This document shows positions 8,213 to 17,337 of a DNA stretch of 62,832 nucleotides, in pieces. Within the stretch, counting starts at the first letter, position 1, and every line of letters starts with the position of its first letter. The notes under the pieces were generated by a model. It had not been told where the DNA came from. It was given only the letters and a program-made list of their open reading frames with translations, and made no database searches. A program made the position numbers and the translations under genes. Source of the stretch: Gammaproteobacteria bacterium (GTDB lineage: Bacteria; Pseudomonadota; Gammaproteobacteria; Pseudomonadales; Pseudohongiellaceae); assembly GCA_002730035.1 (NCBI GenBank), contig PBYU01000050.1, positions 1 through 62,832 on the forward strand, read 5' to 3'.

Positions 8213-9928
8213 TTGAACTCCGACGATATCTTTTCAACGCTCATCAGCTGCGTTTTCTTCATGGCGCTGGTTGCTTTTATTTCCTGGCGCAAGACCCGCG
8301 GTGAAGTGGGCACGCAGGAGGGTTACTTCCTGGCCGGCAGAGGACTCAGCGCGGTCTTTATCGCAGGCTCGTTGCTGCTGACCAACCTGTCGGCAGAGCA
8401 GATGATCGGATTGAATGGCAGTGCCTATGGATTCAACCTCAGCAGCATGGCCTGGGAGGTTACCGCCGCTTTCGCCACGGTCTGCATGGCCTTCATCTTT
8501 CTGCCCCGTTACCTGGCGGGTGCATTTTCCACACTGCCGCAATTTCTCTGTGACCGCTTCGATGACAGCGTTCGTCGCATGACTGTCATCCTCTTCATGG
8601 TGGGTTACGGCTTGGTCACTATTCCTGGCGTGTTGTACTCGGGCTCAATCGCCGTGTTACAACTTTTCGATATGCCGGGGCTCTTAGGAGTCAGTTACGG
8701 AACCGGCCTGGTGATTACCATCATCTCCATCGGCTGCATCGGTGCTCTCTATGCTGTCGCCGGAGGTCTTCGCGCGGTGGCAGTGTCCGATACCATCAAC
8801 GGTGTGGGCTTGCTTATCGTGGGCATGGCCGTGCCCCTGTTGGGACTTTCAGCACTAGGGGACGGCAATCTAGCGGCCGGCCTGTCCATCATTGCCAACA
8901 CCGATACCCACAAGCTGAATGCCATTGGCGGTCCAACCGACCCGACTCCCTTTGCCACGCTCTTCACCGGTATGGTTTTCGCGAACCTATTTTACTGGTG
9001 CACCAATCAATACGTGATTCAGCGGACTCTGGGAGCGAAGAATCTTGCCGAGGGACAGAAAGGCGTCCTGTTTTCCGGATTCTTCAAGGTGCTGGTGCCG
9101 TTCTTCATGATGATACCGGGCGTTATCGCCTACCATCTTTATGGGGAAGGGCTTGAATCTATAGACCTTGCGTATCCCACGTTGATCCGAGACGTCCTGC
9201 CTGTATACGCCGCAGGATTTTTCCTGGCAGTCCTGCTTGGTGCCGTCTTCAGTTCCTTCAATTCCCTGCTTAACAGTGCAGCCACACTGTTCTGCCTGGA
9301 CGTGTGGGCACCGCTCAGCAAGAAAACCATAGACGACGCCACCATGATTAAAGTCGCCCGCCGCGCCAGCGTGGTTATCGCCCTGTTTTCTTTTCTGGTT
9401 GCACCGCTATTACAGTTCGCACCGGAAGGCTTGTGGCAGATCATTCGAATCTTCACCGGCTTTTACAATATTCCAGTCATCGCTATCGTGCTGATCGGCC
9501 TCTTCACGCGGCGAGTGCCGGCGCTGGGGCCCAAGGTTGTTGTCGTGTTTCATATCGTAAGCTATGGGCTGTTTCAGTTCGTGTTGGATGAGGCTGTAAA
9601 CATTCATTTCCTCCATCTCTACGCCATTCTCTTTGCGATCGAGATTGGTATCATGCTGGCTATTGGTTGGTATGCTCCCAGGCTGGAAAGCTGGACTTTT
9701 CATAAACAGGAACTCGTGGATCTTACGCCCTGGCGTCTTGCCATTCCCTGTGCAATCAGTCTGCTATCCAGCATCGTGTCACTTTACCTCCTGTTCTCTC
9801 CAATCGGGCTGGTAAATGGGATAAGTGGTACTTTCGCCCCACTCATGGGTCTAATCCTTGCGATCAATGTTGCCGTGTGGTTCTGGTTCCTGGCGCGGAA
9901 ACCAGTTGCTGAAGCCGTAGGAGTATAG
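8213..9928 (+). CDS. sodium:solute symporter (SSS/SLC5 family)
   Basis: 571 residues from a TTG start, with about 14 hydrophobic segments, the usual SSS size. Recognisable SSS patterns are the substrate/sodium region EGYFLAGRGLSAVFIAGSLL, then LSAEQMIGLNG, AVAGGLRAVAVSDTING and GAVFSSFNSLLNSAATLF. It resembles the sugar-transporting branch (SglT/YidK-like), but the substrate cannot be read from sequence. It is the first gene of a tight plus-strand series (4-base gap to the next gene), so the transported compound is probably the substrate of the downstream dehydrogenase, reductase and dioxygenase. Confidence 0.85.
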   Translation: MNSDDIFSTLISCVFFMALVAFISWRKTRGEVGTQEGYFLAGRGLSAVFIAGSLLLTNLSAEQMIGLNGSAYGFNLSSMAWEVTAAFATVCMAFIFLPRYLAGAFSTLPQFLCDRFDDSVRRMTVILFMVGYGLVTIPGVLYSGSIAVLQLFDMPGLLGVSYGTGLVITIISIGCIGALYAVAGGLRAVAVSDTINGVGLLIVGMAVPLLGLSALGDGNLAAGLSIIANTDTHKLNAIGGPTDPTPFATLFTGMVFANLFYWCTNQYVIQRTLGAKNLAEGQKGVLFSGFFKVLVPFFMMIPGVIAYHLYGEGLESIDLAYPTLIRDVLPVYAAGFFLAVLLGAVFSSFNSLLNSAATLFCLDVWAPLSKKTIDDATMIKVARRASVVIALFSFLVAPLLQFAPEGLWQIIRIFTGFYNIPVIAIVLIGLFTRRVPALGPKVVVVFHIVSYGLFQFVLDEAVNIHFLHLYAILFAIEIGIMLAIGWYAPRLESWTFHKQELVDLTPWRLAIPCAISLLSSIVSLYLLFSPIGLVNGISGTFAPLMGLILAINVAVWFWFLARKPVAEAVGV

Positions 9929-9932
9929 GTAG

Positions 9933-11141
9933 TTGGCTGAAGACTATAATCGATTTTTCGAAGAGAGCGCCGCACAGAGAGGTGCCCGGGTACAGACGAT
10001 GCAACTGCCCGGAACTGACGCAAGGTATCGCCTGCTGCTTATCGGTGCGGGCAAGATCGGCAGGGAACACATCCAGGTCGCTCAGCTATTGGGCAGAGCC
10101 ACGGTGCAGGGTATTTTCGACACCGACAGGGGCAGTATCGAAGCAGCACTGGCTTTGTTTCAAGAAATCGGTGCTGAGGCGCCGCAGGTACACAGTAGTC
10201 TGGAAGCAGCGCTGGCAGATACTTCTTACGATGCAATTCTTGTCTGTACACCCAACTACACCCACTACGACATACTCCAGCAGGCCTTCAAAACCGGCAA
10301 GCCCCTGTTCGTCGAGAAACCCATAGCAACCTCGCTGGTAGATGCGGCTCGGATCGTTGAGCAGGCGCGAGACTATGCTGGCTTTATCCAGATTGGTATG
10401 CAGTACCGTTACAAGTCGCAATACACCGAGGCGTTTCGAGAAACTAAACAACGCAATGCCCTTGGTGCGGTGAAAACGATCAGCATGAGTGAGTACCGAC
10501 CGCCCTTCCTGGACAAGGTGAAGCAATGGAACAAGTTCAATGAATACTCCGGCGGTACACTGGTGGAAAAATGTTGCCACTATTTCGATCTGATAAACCT
10601 CATGGCGGAAACTCGGCCGCGGCGGGTTTACGCCAGTGGCGGCCAGGCGGTTAACTTCCTCGATTTCGAATACGAGGGCCAGGCTTCGGATATCCACGAC
10701 CACGCCTTTGTCGTTGTTGATTATGACAATGGCATTCGCGGAAGTTTTACGCTTAACATGTTTTGTGAAGAGCTCTATGAGGAGCTGATTGTCGCCGGCG
10801 AGAAAGGCAGACTTATCGCGATGGAGGCCTCCAGCTTTAAGCGGGATACAGCATCCGTCGGGCGCATCAAGGTCGAGGTGGAGGGGCATGCTGACTATGA
10901 GTTCAGGGATGTGACCTATCCCGGCATTGTTGAGCGGAGTGGCCATCACGGTGCCACCTTCTTTGAACATGAGGCGCTGGTAGCTCAGCTGGAAGGCCGA
11001 GGCGTCAATAGTGCAACGCCGATGCAGGGATTGTGGGCCATGATCGTGGCCAGTGCCGCACAACATTCCATCGAAGAACAGTCGGTGGTGGAGATCGATG
11101 ATTACCTGCGGCAGTGTGAACTGTCCTGGCTAACGGACTAG
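9933..11141 (+). CDS. Gfo/Idh/MocA family oxidoreductase
   Basis: 402 residues from a TTG start with GGAG about nine bases upstream; a later ATG at residue 23 is possible. The N-terminal Rossmann fold has LLLIGAGKIGREH (residues 35-46) and the EKP signature at 128-130. The second domain carries EYSGGTLVEKCCHYFDLINL, the usual catalytic-His area. These are NAD(P)-dependent sugar or inositol dehydrogenases. It is four bases from the symporter gene and 33 bases before the aldo/keto reductase, so it is probably the first cytoplasmic step on the imported compound. Confidence 0.85.
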   Translation: MAEDYNRFFEESAAQRGARVQTMQLPGTDARYRLLLIGAGKIGREHIQVAQLLGRATVQGIFDTDRGSIEAALALFQEIGAEAPQVHSSLEAALADTSYDAILVCTPNYTHYDILQQAFKTGKPLFVEKPIATSLVDAARIVEQARDYAGFIQIGMQYRYKSQYTEAFRETKQRNALGAVKTISMSEYRPPFLDKVKQWNKFNEYSGGTLVEKCCHYFDLINLMAETRPRRVYASGGQAVNFLDFEYEGQASDIHDHAFVVVDYDNGIRGSFTLNMFCEELYEELIVAGEKGRLIAMEASSFKRDTASVGRIKVEVEGHADYEFRDVTYPGIVERSGHHGATFFEHEALVAQLEGRGVNSATPMQGLWAMIVASAAQHSIEEQSVVEIDDYLRQCELSWLTD

Positions 11142-11174
11142 AGACTAGAAACACAAAACGAGGATTAGAGATTA

Positions 11175-12149
11175 ATGGAAACCATCAAAGTGGGCGGTGC
11201 AAACATGCCCAGTGTCGGCCTGGGTTTATGGAAGATCGATTCCAGTAAGGTGCCGGAGTTAATCATTAGTGCGGCCAGAGCCGGCTACCGACACCTGGAC
11301 AGCGCCGCGGATTATGGCAACGAGGAAGCCGTAGGGAAAGGTATCGAGGCCGTCATCGAACAGGGAATCTGCACCCGGGACGAGCTGTGGGTGACCTCGA
11401 AACTCTGGAATACCTATCACCGGCCCGAGCATGTTCGCCTTGCCTGCGAGAAGACACTCGCCGATCTGCGGCTGGATTACCTGGATCTGTACCTGGTGCA
11501 TTTTCCCATCTCGCTGAAATACGTGGATTTCGAGACTCGTTATCCACCGGAGTGGTTTCATGATCCGGACGCCGCTGCGCCCGCCATGGAAGTCGACCCT
11601 GTTCCGCTGCAGGAAACCTGGCAGGCTATGGAAGCACTGGTAGAGGACGGACTGGTGAAGGCCATCGGTGTGTGTAACTACAACACGGCACTTATCAATG
11701 ACCTGCAAGCCTATGCCCGTATCAAGCCGGTCATGTTGCAGATAGAATCTCACCCTCACCTGACCCAGGAACGACTGTTAAGGCTGGCCACACAATACGA
11801 CATGGCTGTGACTGCATTCTCACCGCTGGGTTCATTATCGTATGTCGCTATCGGTATGGCCGGGAAGGCGGATTCGCTGCTCAATACAGAAGTCATTCAG
11901 GCGGCCGCACAACGAACCGGCAAGACTCCAGCACAGGTCATACTCCGCTGGGGAGTACAACGCGGTTCCGCTATCATCCCGAAAACCAGCAATCGGGATA
12001 GACTTGTTGAGAATATGGCGCTTTTCGATTTTTCACTGAGCAACGAAGAGATGGCAGCAATTGCAGCTCTCAATCAGAATCGGCGTTATAATGACCCGGG
12101 TAATTTCTGTGAAGCGGCGTTTAATACGTTCTATCCGATCTACGACTGA
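11175..12149 (+). CDS. aldo/keto reductase
   Basis: 324 residues, a full-length AKR barrel. The catalytic tetrad is visible as D42, Y47, K76 and H109 (motifs HLDSAADYGNE, VTSKLWNTYH, YLVHFP). The C-terminal NADPH-binding segment is IIPKTSNRDRL. It resembles the xylose-reductase group, which carries a similar insertion after the catalytic His. GAGG lies about 11 bases before the ATG. It sits in the symporter/dehydrogenase/dioxygenase series, suggesting carbonyl reduction of a sugar-like intermediate. Confidence 0.85.
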   Translation: METIKVGGANMPSVGLGLWKIDSSKVPELIISAARAGYRHLDSAADYGNEEAVGKGIEAVIEQGICTRDELWVTSKLWNTYHRPEHVRLACEKTLADLRLDYLDLYLVHFPISLKYVDFETRYPPEWFHDPDAAAPAMEVDPVPLQETWQAMEALVEDGLVKAIGVCNYNTALINDLQAYARIKPVMLQIESHPHLTQERLLRLATQYDMAVTAFSPLGSLSYVAIGMAGKADSLLNTEVIQAAAQRTGKTPAQVILRWGVQRGSAIIPKTSNRDRLVENMALFDFSLSNEEMAAIAALNQNRRYNDPGNFCEAAFNTFYPIYD

Positions 12150-12167
12150 ACCAGAGACCAGACCACC

Positions 12168-13100
12168 ATGTCCCAGTTAGATAGCCATGCATTTCCCTCA
12201 ATAGAAACCGCTACAGGAGTTTCGCAAAATATTCAGAAATGGATTCAGGAAAACCAGTATCGCCTGATGCATGAGGTTGATCAATGCGGAGCCGTGCTCC
12301 TTAGAGGATTTCCGCTTAAGTCGGATCTGGATTTCGATGCAGTGGTTGCCGAGTTCGGATTAACTGCCTTTACTTATGAGGAATCCCTGTCCAACGCGGT
12401 AAGGAATAATCGTACCGACAAGGTGTTTACTGCCAATGAGGCGCCGCCTGATATCGAGATATTTCTGCACCATGAAATGGCGCAGACGCCACTCTATCCC
12501 CGCAAGCTGTTTTTCTTCTGCGAGACAGCAGCGGACGAGGGCGGGGCAACAGCTCTCTGCCGATCCGACCTGTTGTTGGAGGCGATGAAAAGTCAGATGC
12601 TACATTTTGTGGAGCAATGCCGGGCTGCGGGACTTCGCTATACCAATATCATGCCGGCAGAAGCCGATGCTGAATCAGGCCAGGGTAGAAGCTGGAAGAG
12701 TACACTGAGCTGTGACAACCGGGAGCAGGCCGAATCACGCCTGGCCGAACTGGGCTATGACTGGTACTGGCAGGAAGATGGTAGCCTGAAAGCAACAACT
12801 CCTGTAATGCCGGCGATCCGCTCGCTTGAGTCCGGTGTCGAGGTTTTTTTTAATCAATTGATCGCTGCCTTTATGGGCTGGAAGGATGCGCGCAATTCAG
12901 GTGAAAAATCCGTGAGCTTCGGTGACGGCAGTGAGATTAAAGACGAGGACATGCAGCAAGTGACACAGCTTGCCGAAGAGTTGACTTTTGACCTGCAATG
13001 GCAGAATGGCGACCTGGCCCTGGTGGATAACTTTATGGTTATGCACGGACGCAGACCCTTCCGGGGTCAACGCTGTGTGCTGGCCTCGTTCGCAACCTGA
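12168..13100 (+). CDS. TauD/TfdA (SyrP-like) Fe(II)/2-oxoglutarate dioxygenase
   Basis: 310 residues. The iron ligands fit H101, E103 (FLHHEMAQ; HxE in place of HxD) and H293 (VMHGRRPFRGQR), with the following Arg for 2-oxoglutarate. GGATALC precedes the core. The HxE variant and overall pattern fit the SyrP/clavaminate-synthase-like branch rather than taurine dioxygenase itself. It starts 18 bases after the aldo/keto reductase. As last gene of the series it probably hydroxylates or cleaves the imported compound or a product of it. Confidence 0.8.
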   Translation: MSQLDSHAFPSIETATGVSQNIQKWIQENQYRLMHEVDQCGAVLLRGFPLKSDLDFDAVVAEFGLTAFTYEESLSNAVRNNRTDKVFTANEAPPDIEIFLHHEMAQTPLYPRKLFFFCETAADEGGATALCRSDLLLEAMKSQMLHFVEQCRAAGLRYTNIMPAEADAESGQGRSWKSTLSCDNREQAESRLAELGYDWYWQEDGSLKATTPVMPAIRSLESGVEVFFNQLIAAFMGWKDARNSGEKSVSFGDGSEIKDEDMQQVTQLAEELTFDLQWQNGDLALVDNFMVMHGRRPFRGQRCVLASFAT

Positions 13101-13365
13101 AGGCTGGAACAGCCAGCACCACGTTTCCGTTCCTCCTAAAAATTAACCGTCTTGATAGTGCAGCTGCGTTTCATCCTGCGCTTACCCCTGTAGGGGCATT
13201 ACTGGCAACGCTCGGCTATACTGTCGGCATCAATATGGCCTGGTTGTGCGGTCAGATCCTGCAAGTCATTGCTGCAGCATGACGCACAAGCCAGCGTGTA
13301 ATCCATGGCGAGAGCTGGACGCGAAGTCTGGTAGATGCAATTTAAATCGGAGATGAGGAAGACCT

Positions 13366-14040
13366 ATGGAATTTGAAGCACTCGTGCGTGCTCGCAAGAG
13401 CATTCGCGGTTACAAGCCAGACCCGGTGCCACGGGAACTGATTGAGGAAATTGTAGAAATTGCCAAGGGCGCACCCTCTTCGATGAATACCCAGCCCTGG
13501 TATTTGCACGTTGTAACCGGCGAGCCCCTCGATCGCATCCGCAAAGGCAACACAGAGAGAATGGTGGCAGGTATCAAGCCACAACGTGACTTCCCAATGA
13601 GGGAGGCCTATGAAGGCATCCATCGACAACGACAGATTGAAATCGCGGTACAACTGTTTGAGGCCATGGGCATTGCCAGGGATGACAAGGAAAAACGTAC
13701 GGACTGGGTAATGCGGGGCTTCAGGCAGTTCGATGCGCCAGTATCCATCGTACTGACTTACGACAAGATACTGGAACCTGCAGCTATCGCCCAGTTCGAT
13801 CTCGGTGCTGTCTGCTATGGTATTTGTCTGGCGGCCTGGGAGAGAGGGCTCGGCACCGTCATCAATGGTCAGGGTGTCATGCAATCAGTGGTGGTCCGCG
13901 AGCACGCAAATATCCCCGACGATCAGAACATCCTGACCTGTATCGCCATGGGTTATGCTGATGAGGAGTTTTCCGCCAATAGCATAAAATCCAGGCGTGC
14001 CCTGAACCAGGATTTTGTCAGCTATATTGGTTTCGAGTGA
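13366..14040 (+). CDS. nitroreductase family protein
   Basis: 224 residues, FMN-dependent nitroreductase fold. The N-terminus ARKSIRGYKPDPV and GAPSSMNTQPWYLHVV are the FMN phosphate and isoalloxazine contacts expected; LGAVCYGICLAAWERGLGT and ILTCIAMGYAD follow the family. A good GATGAGGAAG Shine-Dalgarno precedes the ATG. It is 265 bases after the dioxygenase, so it is probably its own unit, ending in the hairpin at 14168. Substrate unknown. Confidence 0.85.
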   Translation: MEFEALVRARKSIRGYKPDPVPRELIEEIVEIAKGAPSSMNTQPWYLHVVTGEPLDRIRKGNTERMVAGIKPQRDFPMREAYEGIHRQRQIEIAVQLFEAMGIARDDKEKRTDWVMRGFRQFDAPVSIVLTYDKILEPAAIAQFDLGAVCYGICLAAWERGLGTVINGQGVMQSVVVREHANIPDDQNILTCIAMGYADEEFSANSIKSRRALNQDFVSYIGFE

Positions 14041-14167
14041 GCGCTGGGCGAATTCATCTTTTGCTGTGGATACGTTTGGCTTCCTGCCCGAAATGCGCCA
14101 CTTTGGCGACCAATTAGCTGAGAAGGAATCTACCGCCCGCAACACGCGCCGAGCCGCGGCGCATGTT

Positions 14168-14196
14168 ACAAGCGACCGGGAAATCCGGTCGCTTGT
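14168..14196 (+). terminator. strong hairpin after the nitroreductase, no T-tract
   Basis: A perfect 12-bp stem (ACAAGCGACCGG with CCGGTCGCTTGT) closes on a five-base loop. No run of T follows on either strand, so it may stabilise the mRNA end or act in Rho-dependent termination. Confidence 0.5.
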
Positions 14197-14248
14197 CTGT
14201 GCTGATTAGCTGTGCGCCGTTCGACTTTTTGAAAGCGTTCTTGCACGC

Positions 14249-14446
14249 CTAATCCTCGGTCACATAATGCCACCAACATATGGCAATAAACACTGCTGGT
14301 ATCAGTGAGAAAGCGAGGGTGGTGATAGCCGTAGACCATAGACCACTCTCGTCTACGACTCCAGTGCTCTGCAGATAGAAAACGGCTATCAACATTGGCA
14401 CATAGCAGACAACTTGAGTAATAACAAACATTTTCTTAAAGGACAT
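14249..14446 (-). CDS. small two-TM membrane protein, unknown function
   Basis: 65 residues: helix one around residues 7-26, helix two around 39-58, then CWWHYVTED. It aligns along its length with the small protein at 84-287 (shared ES pair, TIT/AIT, S-IPA, I and W-H positions), so they appear to be paralogues. There is no strong Shine-Dalgarno and no operon partner. Function unknown. Confidence 0.55.
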   Translation of the reverse strand: MSFKKMFVITQVVCYVPMLIAVFYLQSTGVVDESGLWSTAITTLAFSLIPAVFIAICWWHYVTED

Positions 14447-15194
14447 TTTTTAAATCACCATTAGTAAACTAACGCCTCGGTAAGCGGCTGGCCGAAGGTC
14501 GATCCGGTGCCGCAGGTACACACTTCACAGACTACCTCGTCCGGGCTAAATCCGAAAGCTGAAACATTAGGCAAACCATTGAGGAAGTACAGTAGTCTCT
14601 AGCGGCCACCTATTAAAGGGGCTCAAATTCTCCCGGCTGCCAAATTCTCCCGGCTGCCAAATCCGCTCGAACCAAGGCTCGAGAGGATCAGAGCGCCGTA
14701 GCCACATGAACCAACCGAGTATAGGAACAATAAACGCTATCTCAATTGATATCCACGCCTTCATACAGGGAAATATCATCCTGCTTGCCTCTGAAACCCT
14801 CTATATTGCCCTAAAACTGCACAGCATTGATCGATCTAACGGCCCATTCACCTGTTTATCGGTCATTTTTGGATTGTTTGCAATTTCAAGCCGCAGCCCA
14901 CAGTGCCAGTCCCTGGCAGCATTGTTATAAAAAATGCCCAAACAACTCGATCTGTGGTGGTGCCTTCCCCGCTGGAGGCCAGAAAAATAGGGAGGGATTT
15001 ATTTTTGCAGTATAGTCAATCTCATGCCCGCGAAAATAGACCCAACGCTTTTTATTTGGAAAAGCAGCTTCTTACCACCAGTAAGGATGCTTCAGGCGCT
15101 GGCAATTGTTGTTTATCCCAATTCGGAAGCGATTTCATGCTCGGAAACGACTACTCTCTAACGCGCTGAGCAAGCACTGGATACCATAGAAACC
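14447..15194. other. 748-bp region of degenerate small ORFs
   Basis: No intact gene is seen. On the minus strand an ORF from 14779 begins like a small membrane protein (MKAWISIEIAFIVPILGWFM) and passes through a 17-bp tandem duplication (CAAATTCTCCCGGCTGC at 14624-14640 and 14641-14657); 17 is not a multiple of three, so the frame shifts there. Another minus frame around 14476-14590 has coding character with a CEVCTCGTGS motif and a stop near 14476, but no proper start. The rest, to the PLP lyase at 15195, holds nothing I can assign. It looks like decayed coding sequence. Confidence 0.4.
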
Positions 15195-16190
15195 ATGAAG
15201 AAACTGGAACAAGCTATAAATCTTGATGAGGTAAGGCGGGCTAAAGAGGCAGTGTACCGCCACATAGTTCCTACGCAACTGACAAGGTATGAAAATTTGT
15301 CAAGATTGCTCGATGCCAACATTTATGTGAAACATGAGAACCACAATCCCACGGGCACCTTCAAGGTAAGAGGGGGCGTAAATTTGATGCACCACCTCAA
15401 GAAAAGGGATGTTGAGGGTGTAATAACTTTTTCAACCGGCAACCATGGACTTTCTATAGCTACTACTGCTGCGTGGTATGGAATCGATGCCACAGTGGTA
15501 GTGCCGGAAAATAACAACGCTTCCAAGAACAGAAAAATTCGCGAAACGGGAGCAGAACTTATTGAGGCTGGGAAAACATTTGAAGAATCTTCGGAAACTG
15601 TCAAAAGTATCCTTGCTGAAAGAAATCTCTACTATGCACACCCGGCGAATGAACCAGCCCTGATAAATGGTGTCGGTACTGAATTTCTGGAAATAATTGA
15701 GAAATTGCCTGATATGGATGCCTTGATTATTCCTATAGGTGCAGGCAGTGAAGCCGCTGCTGCAGTCACGGTATTAAAATCCATAAACCCGAAGCTGGAC
15801 ATCTATGCGGTACAGGCAGAGTGTTCTTCTGCTGCCTATTTATCATGGAAATCCGGCGTCATAGAATCCGCAGCTAACACAACCTTTGCTGGCGGATTTG
15901 CTACTGGCATAGGATATGAAATTCCGTTCGAGATCTATAAAGACAATCTGAAAGATTTTATCCTTCTGACTGAAAGCGAAATTTATCAGGGTATCGCCAT
16001 GGCAGGATACTACACACAAAATCTGCTAGAAGGTGCAGGAGCATCGACTATTTCTGCTGCTATTAAGTTAAAGGACGAGTTAAGGGGTAAGAACGTAGTG
16101 TTGCAATTTAGTGGGTGTAATGCATCATCACAGGAGATTGATACAGCATATGCCTTACCGGCTTTTAGAGTGGGATATAGCGGAGTTTAG
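15195..16190 (+). CDS. PLP-dependent lyase, threonine ammonia-lyase-like
   Basis: 331 residues, fold-type II PLP enzyme. The Schiff-base lysine is K57 in NPTGTFKVRGG, the phosphate/asparagine loop is STGNHGLS (80-87), and a glycine-rich cofactor loop IPIGAGSEAA follows. There is no C-terminal ACT domain, as in catabolic serine/threonine dehydratases and serine racemases. It is visibly more A/T-rich than its neighbours and has no good Shine-Dalgarno, which could mean recent acquisition. Precise substrate uncertain. Confidence 0.8.
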   Translation: MKKLEQAINLDEVRRAKEAVYRHIVPTQLTRYENLSRLLDANIYVKHENHNPTGTFKVRGGVNLMHHLKKRDVEGVITFSTGNHGLSIATTAAWYGIDATVVVPENNNASKNRKIRETGAELIEAGKTFEESSETVKSILAERNLYYAHPANEPALINGVGTEFLEIIEKLPDMDALIIPIGAGSEAAAAVTVLKSINPKLDIYAVQAECSSAAYLSWKSGVIESAANTTFAGGFATGIGYEIPFEIYKDNLKDFILLTESEIYQGIAMAGYYTQNLLEGAGASTISAAIKLKDELRGKNVVLQFSGCNASSQEIDTAYALPAFRVGYSGV

Positions 16191-16252
16191 GGGGCACCCC
16201 CTAATAGCTTGAAAGTAAGAAAGCAGGCATTTTTGTACTATGAGAGCACATC

Positions 16253-16654
16253 ATGATTAGATCCTTCGACCACATCGCCGTTCCCATGCAACGGGTTGAG
16301 GAGATGGTGCAGTTTTACACCATGCTCGGTTGCCGAGTCGTGGAGCAGAACAACGGCATGATCTACGCCGTAATATTTGGCGACAATAAGATTAATTTCC
16401 ATGCTCCACAATTGTGGGAGCCCGGTCAGTTTACGCTGCGCGGACCCACGGCCCTGCCAGGAAGCGGCGACGTGTGTTTCGTCTGGGAAGGAACGCAGGA
16501 CTCATTATTGTCCACATTGCAGGAAGCCGGCGCAGGGATTGAAGAAGGCCCGGTAGCGCGCACCGGCGGGATGAACGGTGGTAGTACTCAAGGCAGTAGT
16601 ATCTATACGCGTGATCCGGATAACAATTTATTGGAGTTCATCATCTACGGATAA
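16253..16654 (+). CDS. VOC superfamily (glyoxalase/bleomycin-resistance fold) protein
   Basis: 133 residues, one VOC domain of two beta-alpha-beta3 modules. DHIAVPMQRVEEMVQFYTMLG starts module one; YTRDPDNNLLEFIIYG closes module two with the Glu expected as metal ligand (His near residue 7, His near 50, Glu near 129). KINFHAP supplies the middle His. It is probably a metal-dependent lyase, isomerase or dioxygenase; substrate unknown. The next gene begins 20 bases later, suggesting co-transcription. Confidence 0.8.
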   Translation: MIRSFDHIAVPMQRVEEMVQFYTMLGCRVVEQNNGMIYAVIFGDNKINFHAPQLWEPGQFTLRGPTALPGSGDVCFVWEGTQDSLLSTLQEAGAGIEEGPVARTGGMNGGSTQGSSIYTRDPDNNLLEFIIYG

Positions 16655-16674
16655 TAATACCAAGAGAAACTGTT

Positions 16675-17193
16675 ATGAAGATAATTGCAAGAATATTGAT
16701 AGTAGTTGTTTGTCTATTACTGATTCCATTTGCGGCTGTTTCAACAGCGGCAATGAAGCAACGCTTCGCCGACGGTCCCAACCGGGTCTTCTCCGGCGGA
16801 CCACTGGTAGCCGGGGAGATCTATTCGGGTCCGGAACCGGACTGGAGTTTCGTTAACCAGATTCCCACGATCGAAATGCAACTCATTGATCCTCCTACCT
16901 CACGCCGTATATGGACTGTAGAACATGCAGGTAAGCTGTATGTGTGGTCTGGTTATATGGACGGTACGGTCGGGAGACTGTGGAAACGCTGGCCGGTACA
17001 GGCCGAACGCAATGGTCGCGTCGTTATGCGAATCAATGGCACGCGCTACGAGCGCGACTTGAGACGTATTCAGTCCGGCGATGAGCTGGTAGGCATCACC
17101 GCAGCCATCACCGGGAAGTACCCTTCTCAGACCACGCGCGCCTCCGTAGAATCCGGCGGTGTCTGGTTATTTGAAGCTGCACCACGCAATTAG
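16675..17193 (+). CDS. membrane-anchored protein of unknown function
   Basis: 172 residues with an N-terminal hydrophobic segment (about 5-26; signal anchor or cleaved signal). The body has patterns GPEPDWSFVNQIPTIEMQL, RRIWTVEHAGKLYVWSGYMD, LWKRWPVQAE and INGTRYERDLRRI. This resembles a common uncharacterised gammaproteobacterial family whose strand pattern could fit a split-barrel fold; that is inference. It lies between a VOC gene and a 42-residue membrane peptide, probably one transcript. Confidence 0.6.
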   Translation: MKIIARILIVVVCLLLIPFAAVSTAAMKQRFADGPNRVFSGGPLVAGEIYSGPEPDWSFVNQIPTIEMQLIDPPTSRRIWTVEHAGKLYVWSGYMDGTVGRLWKRWPVQAERNGRVVMRINGTRYERDLRRIQSGDELVGITAAITGKYPSQTTRASVESGGVWLFEAAPRN

Positions 17194-17208
17194 ACAGGGA
17201 ATTCAATT

Positions 17209-17337
17209 ATGAAATACTTCTACTGGTTTATAGCCGCCGCGTTGGTGCTCACCGTGTTATCAGTACTGTTCGTACCGGGAGTGGATGATTTCGTGGAGCA
17301 GACCTTCCAGCGATATCTGGGGCAAGCAGCCCGCTAG
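17209..17337 (+). CDS. 42-residue single-TM peptide
   Basis: The reading frame begins MKYFYWFIAAALVLTVLSVL (one membrane helix) and continues FVPGVDDFVEQTFQRY to a TAG. AGGGA lies about eight bases before the ATG, and the spacing to the preceding gene (15 bases) fits a co-transcribed small gene. Its stop and the stop of the convergent gene at 17334-17984 are the two strands of a single CTAG. No known family recognised. Confidence 0.55.
   Translation: MKYFYWFIAAALVLTVLSVLFVPGVDDFVEQTFQRYLGQAAR

Noticed and set aside
10086..11066. 326-codon minus-strand open frame
   Set aside because: Antisense to the Gfo/Idh/MocA gene; codon-pattern shadow.
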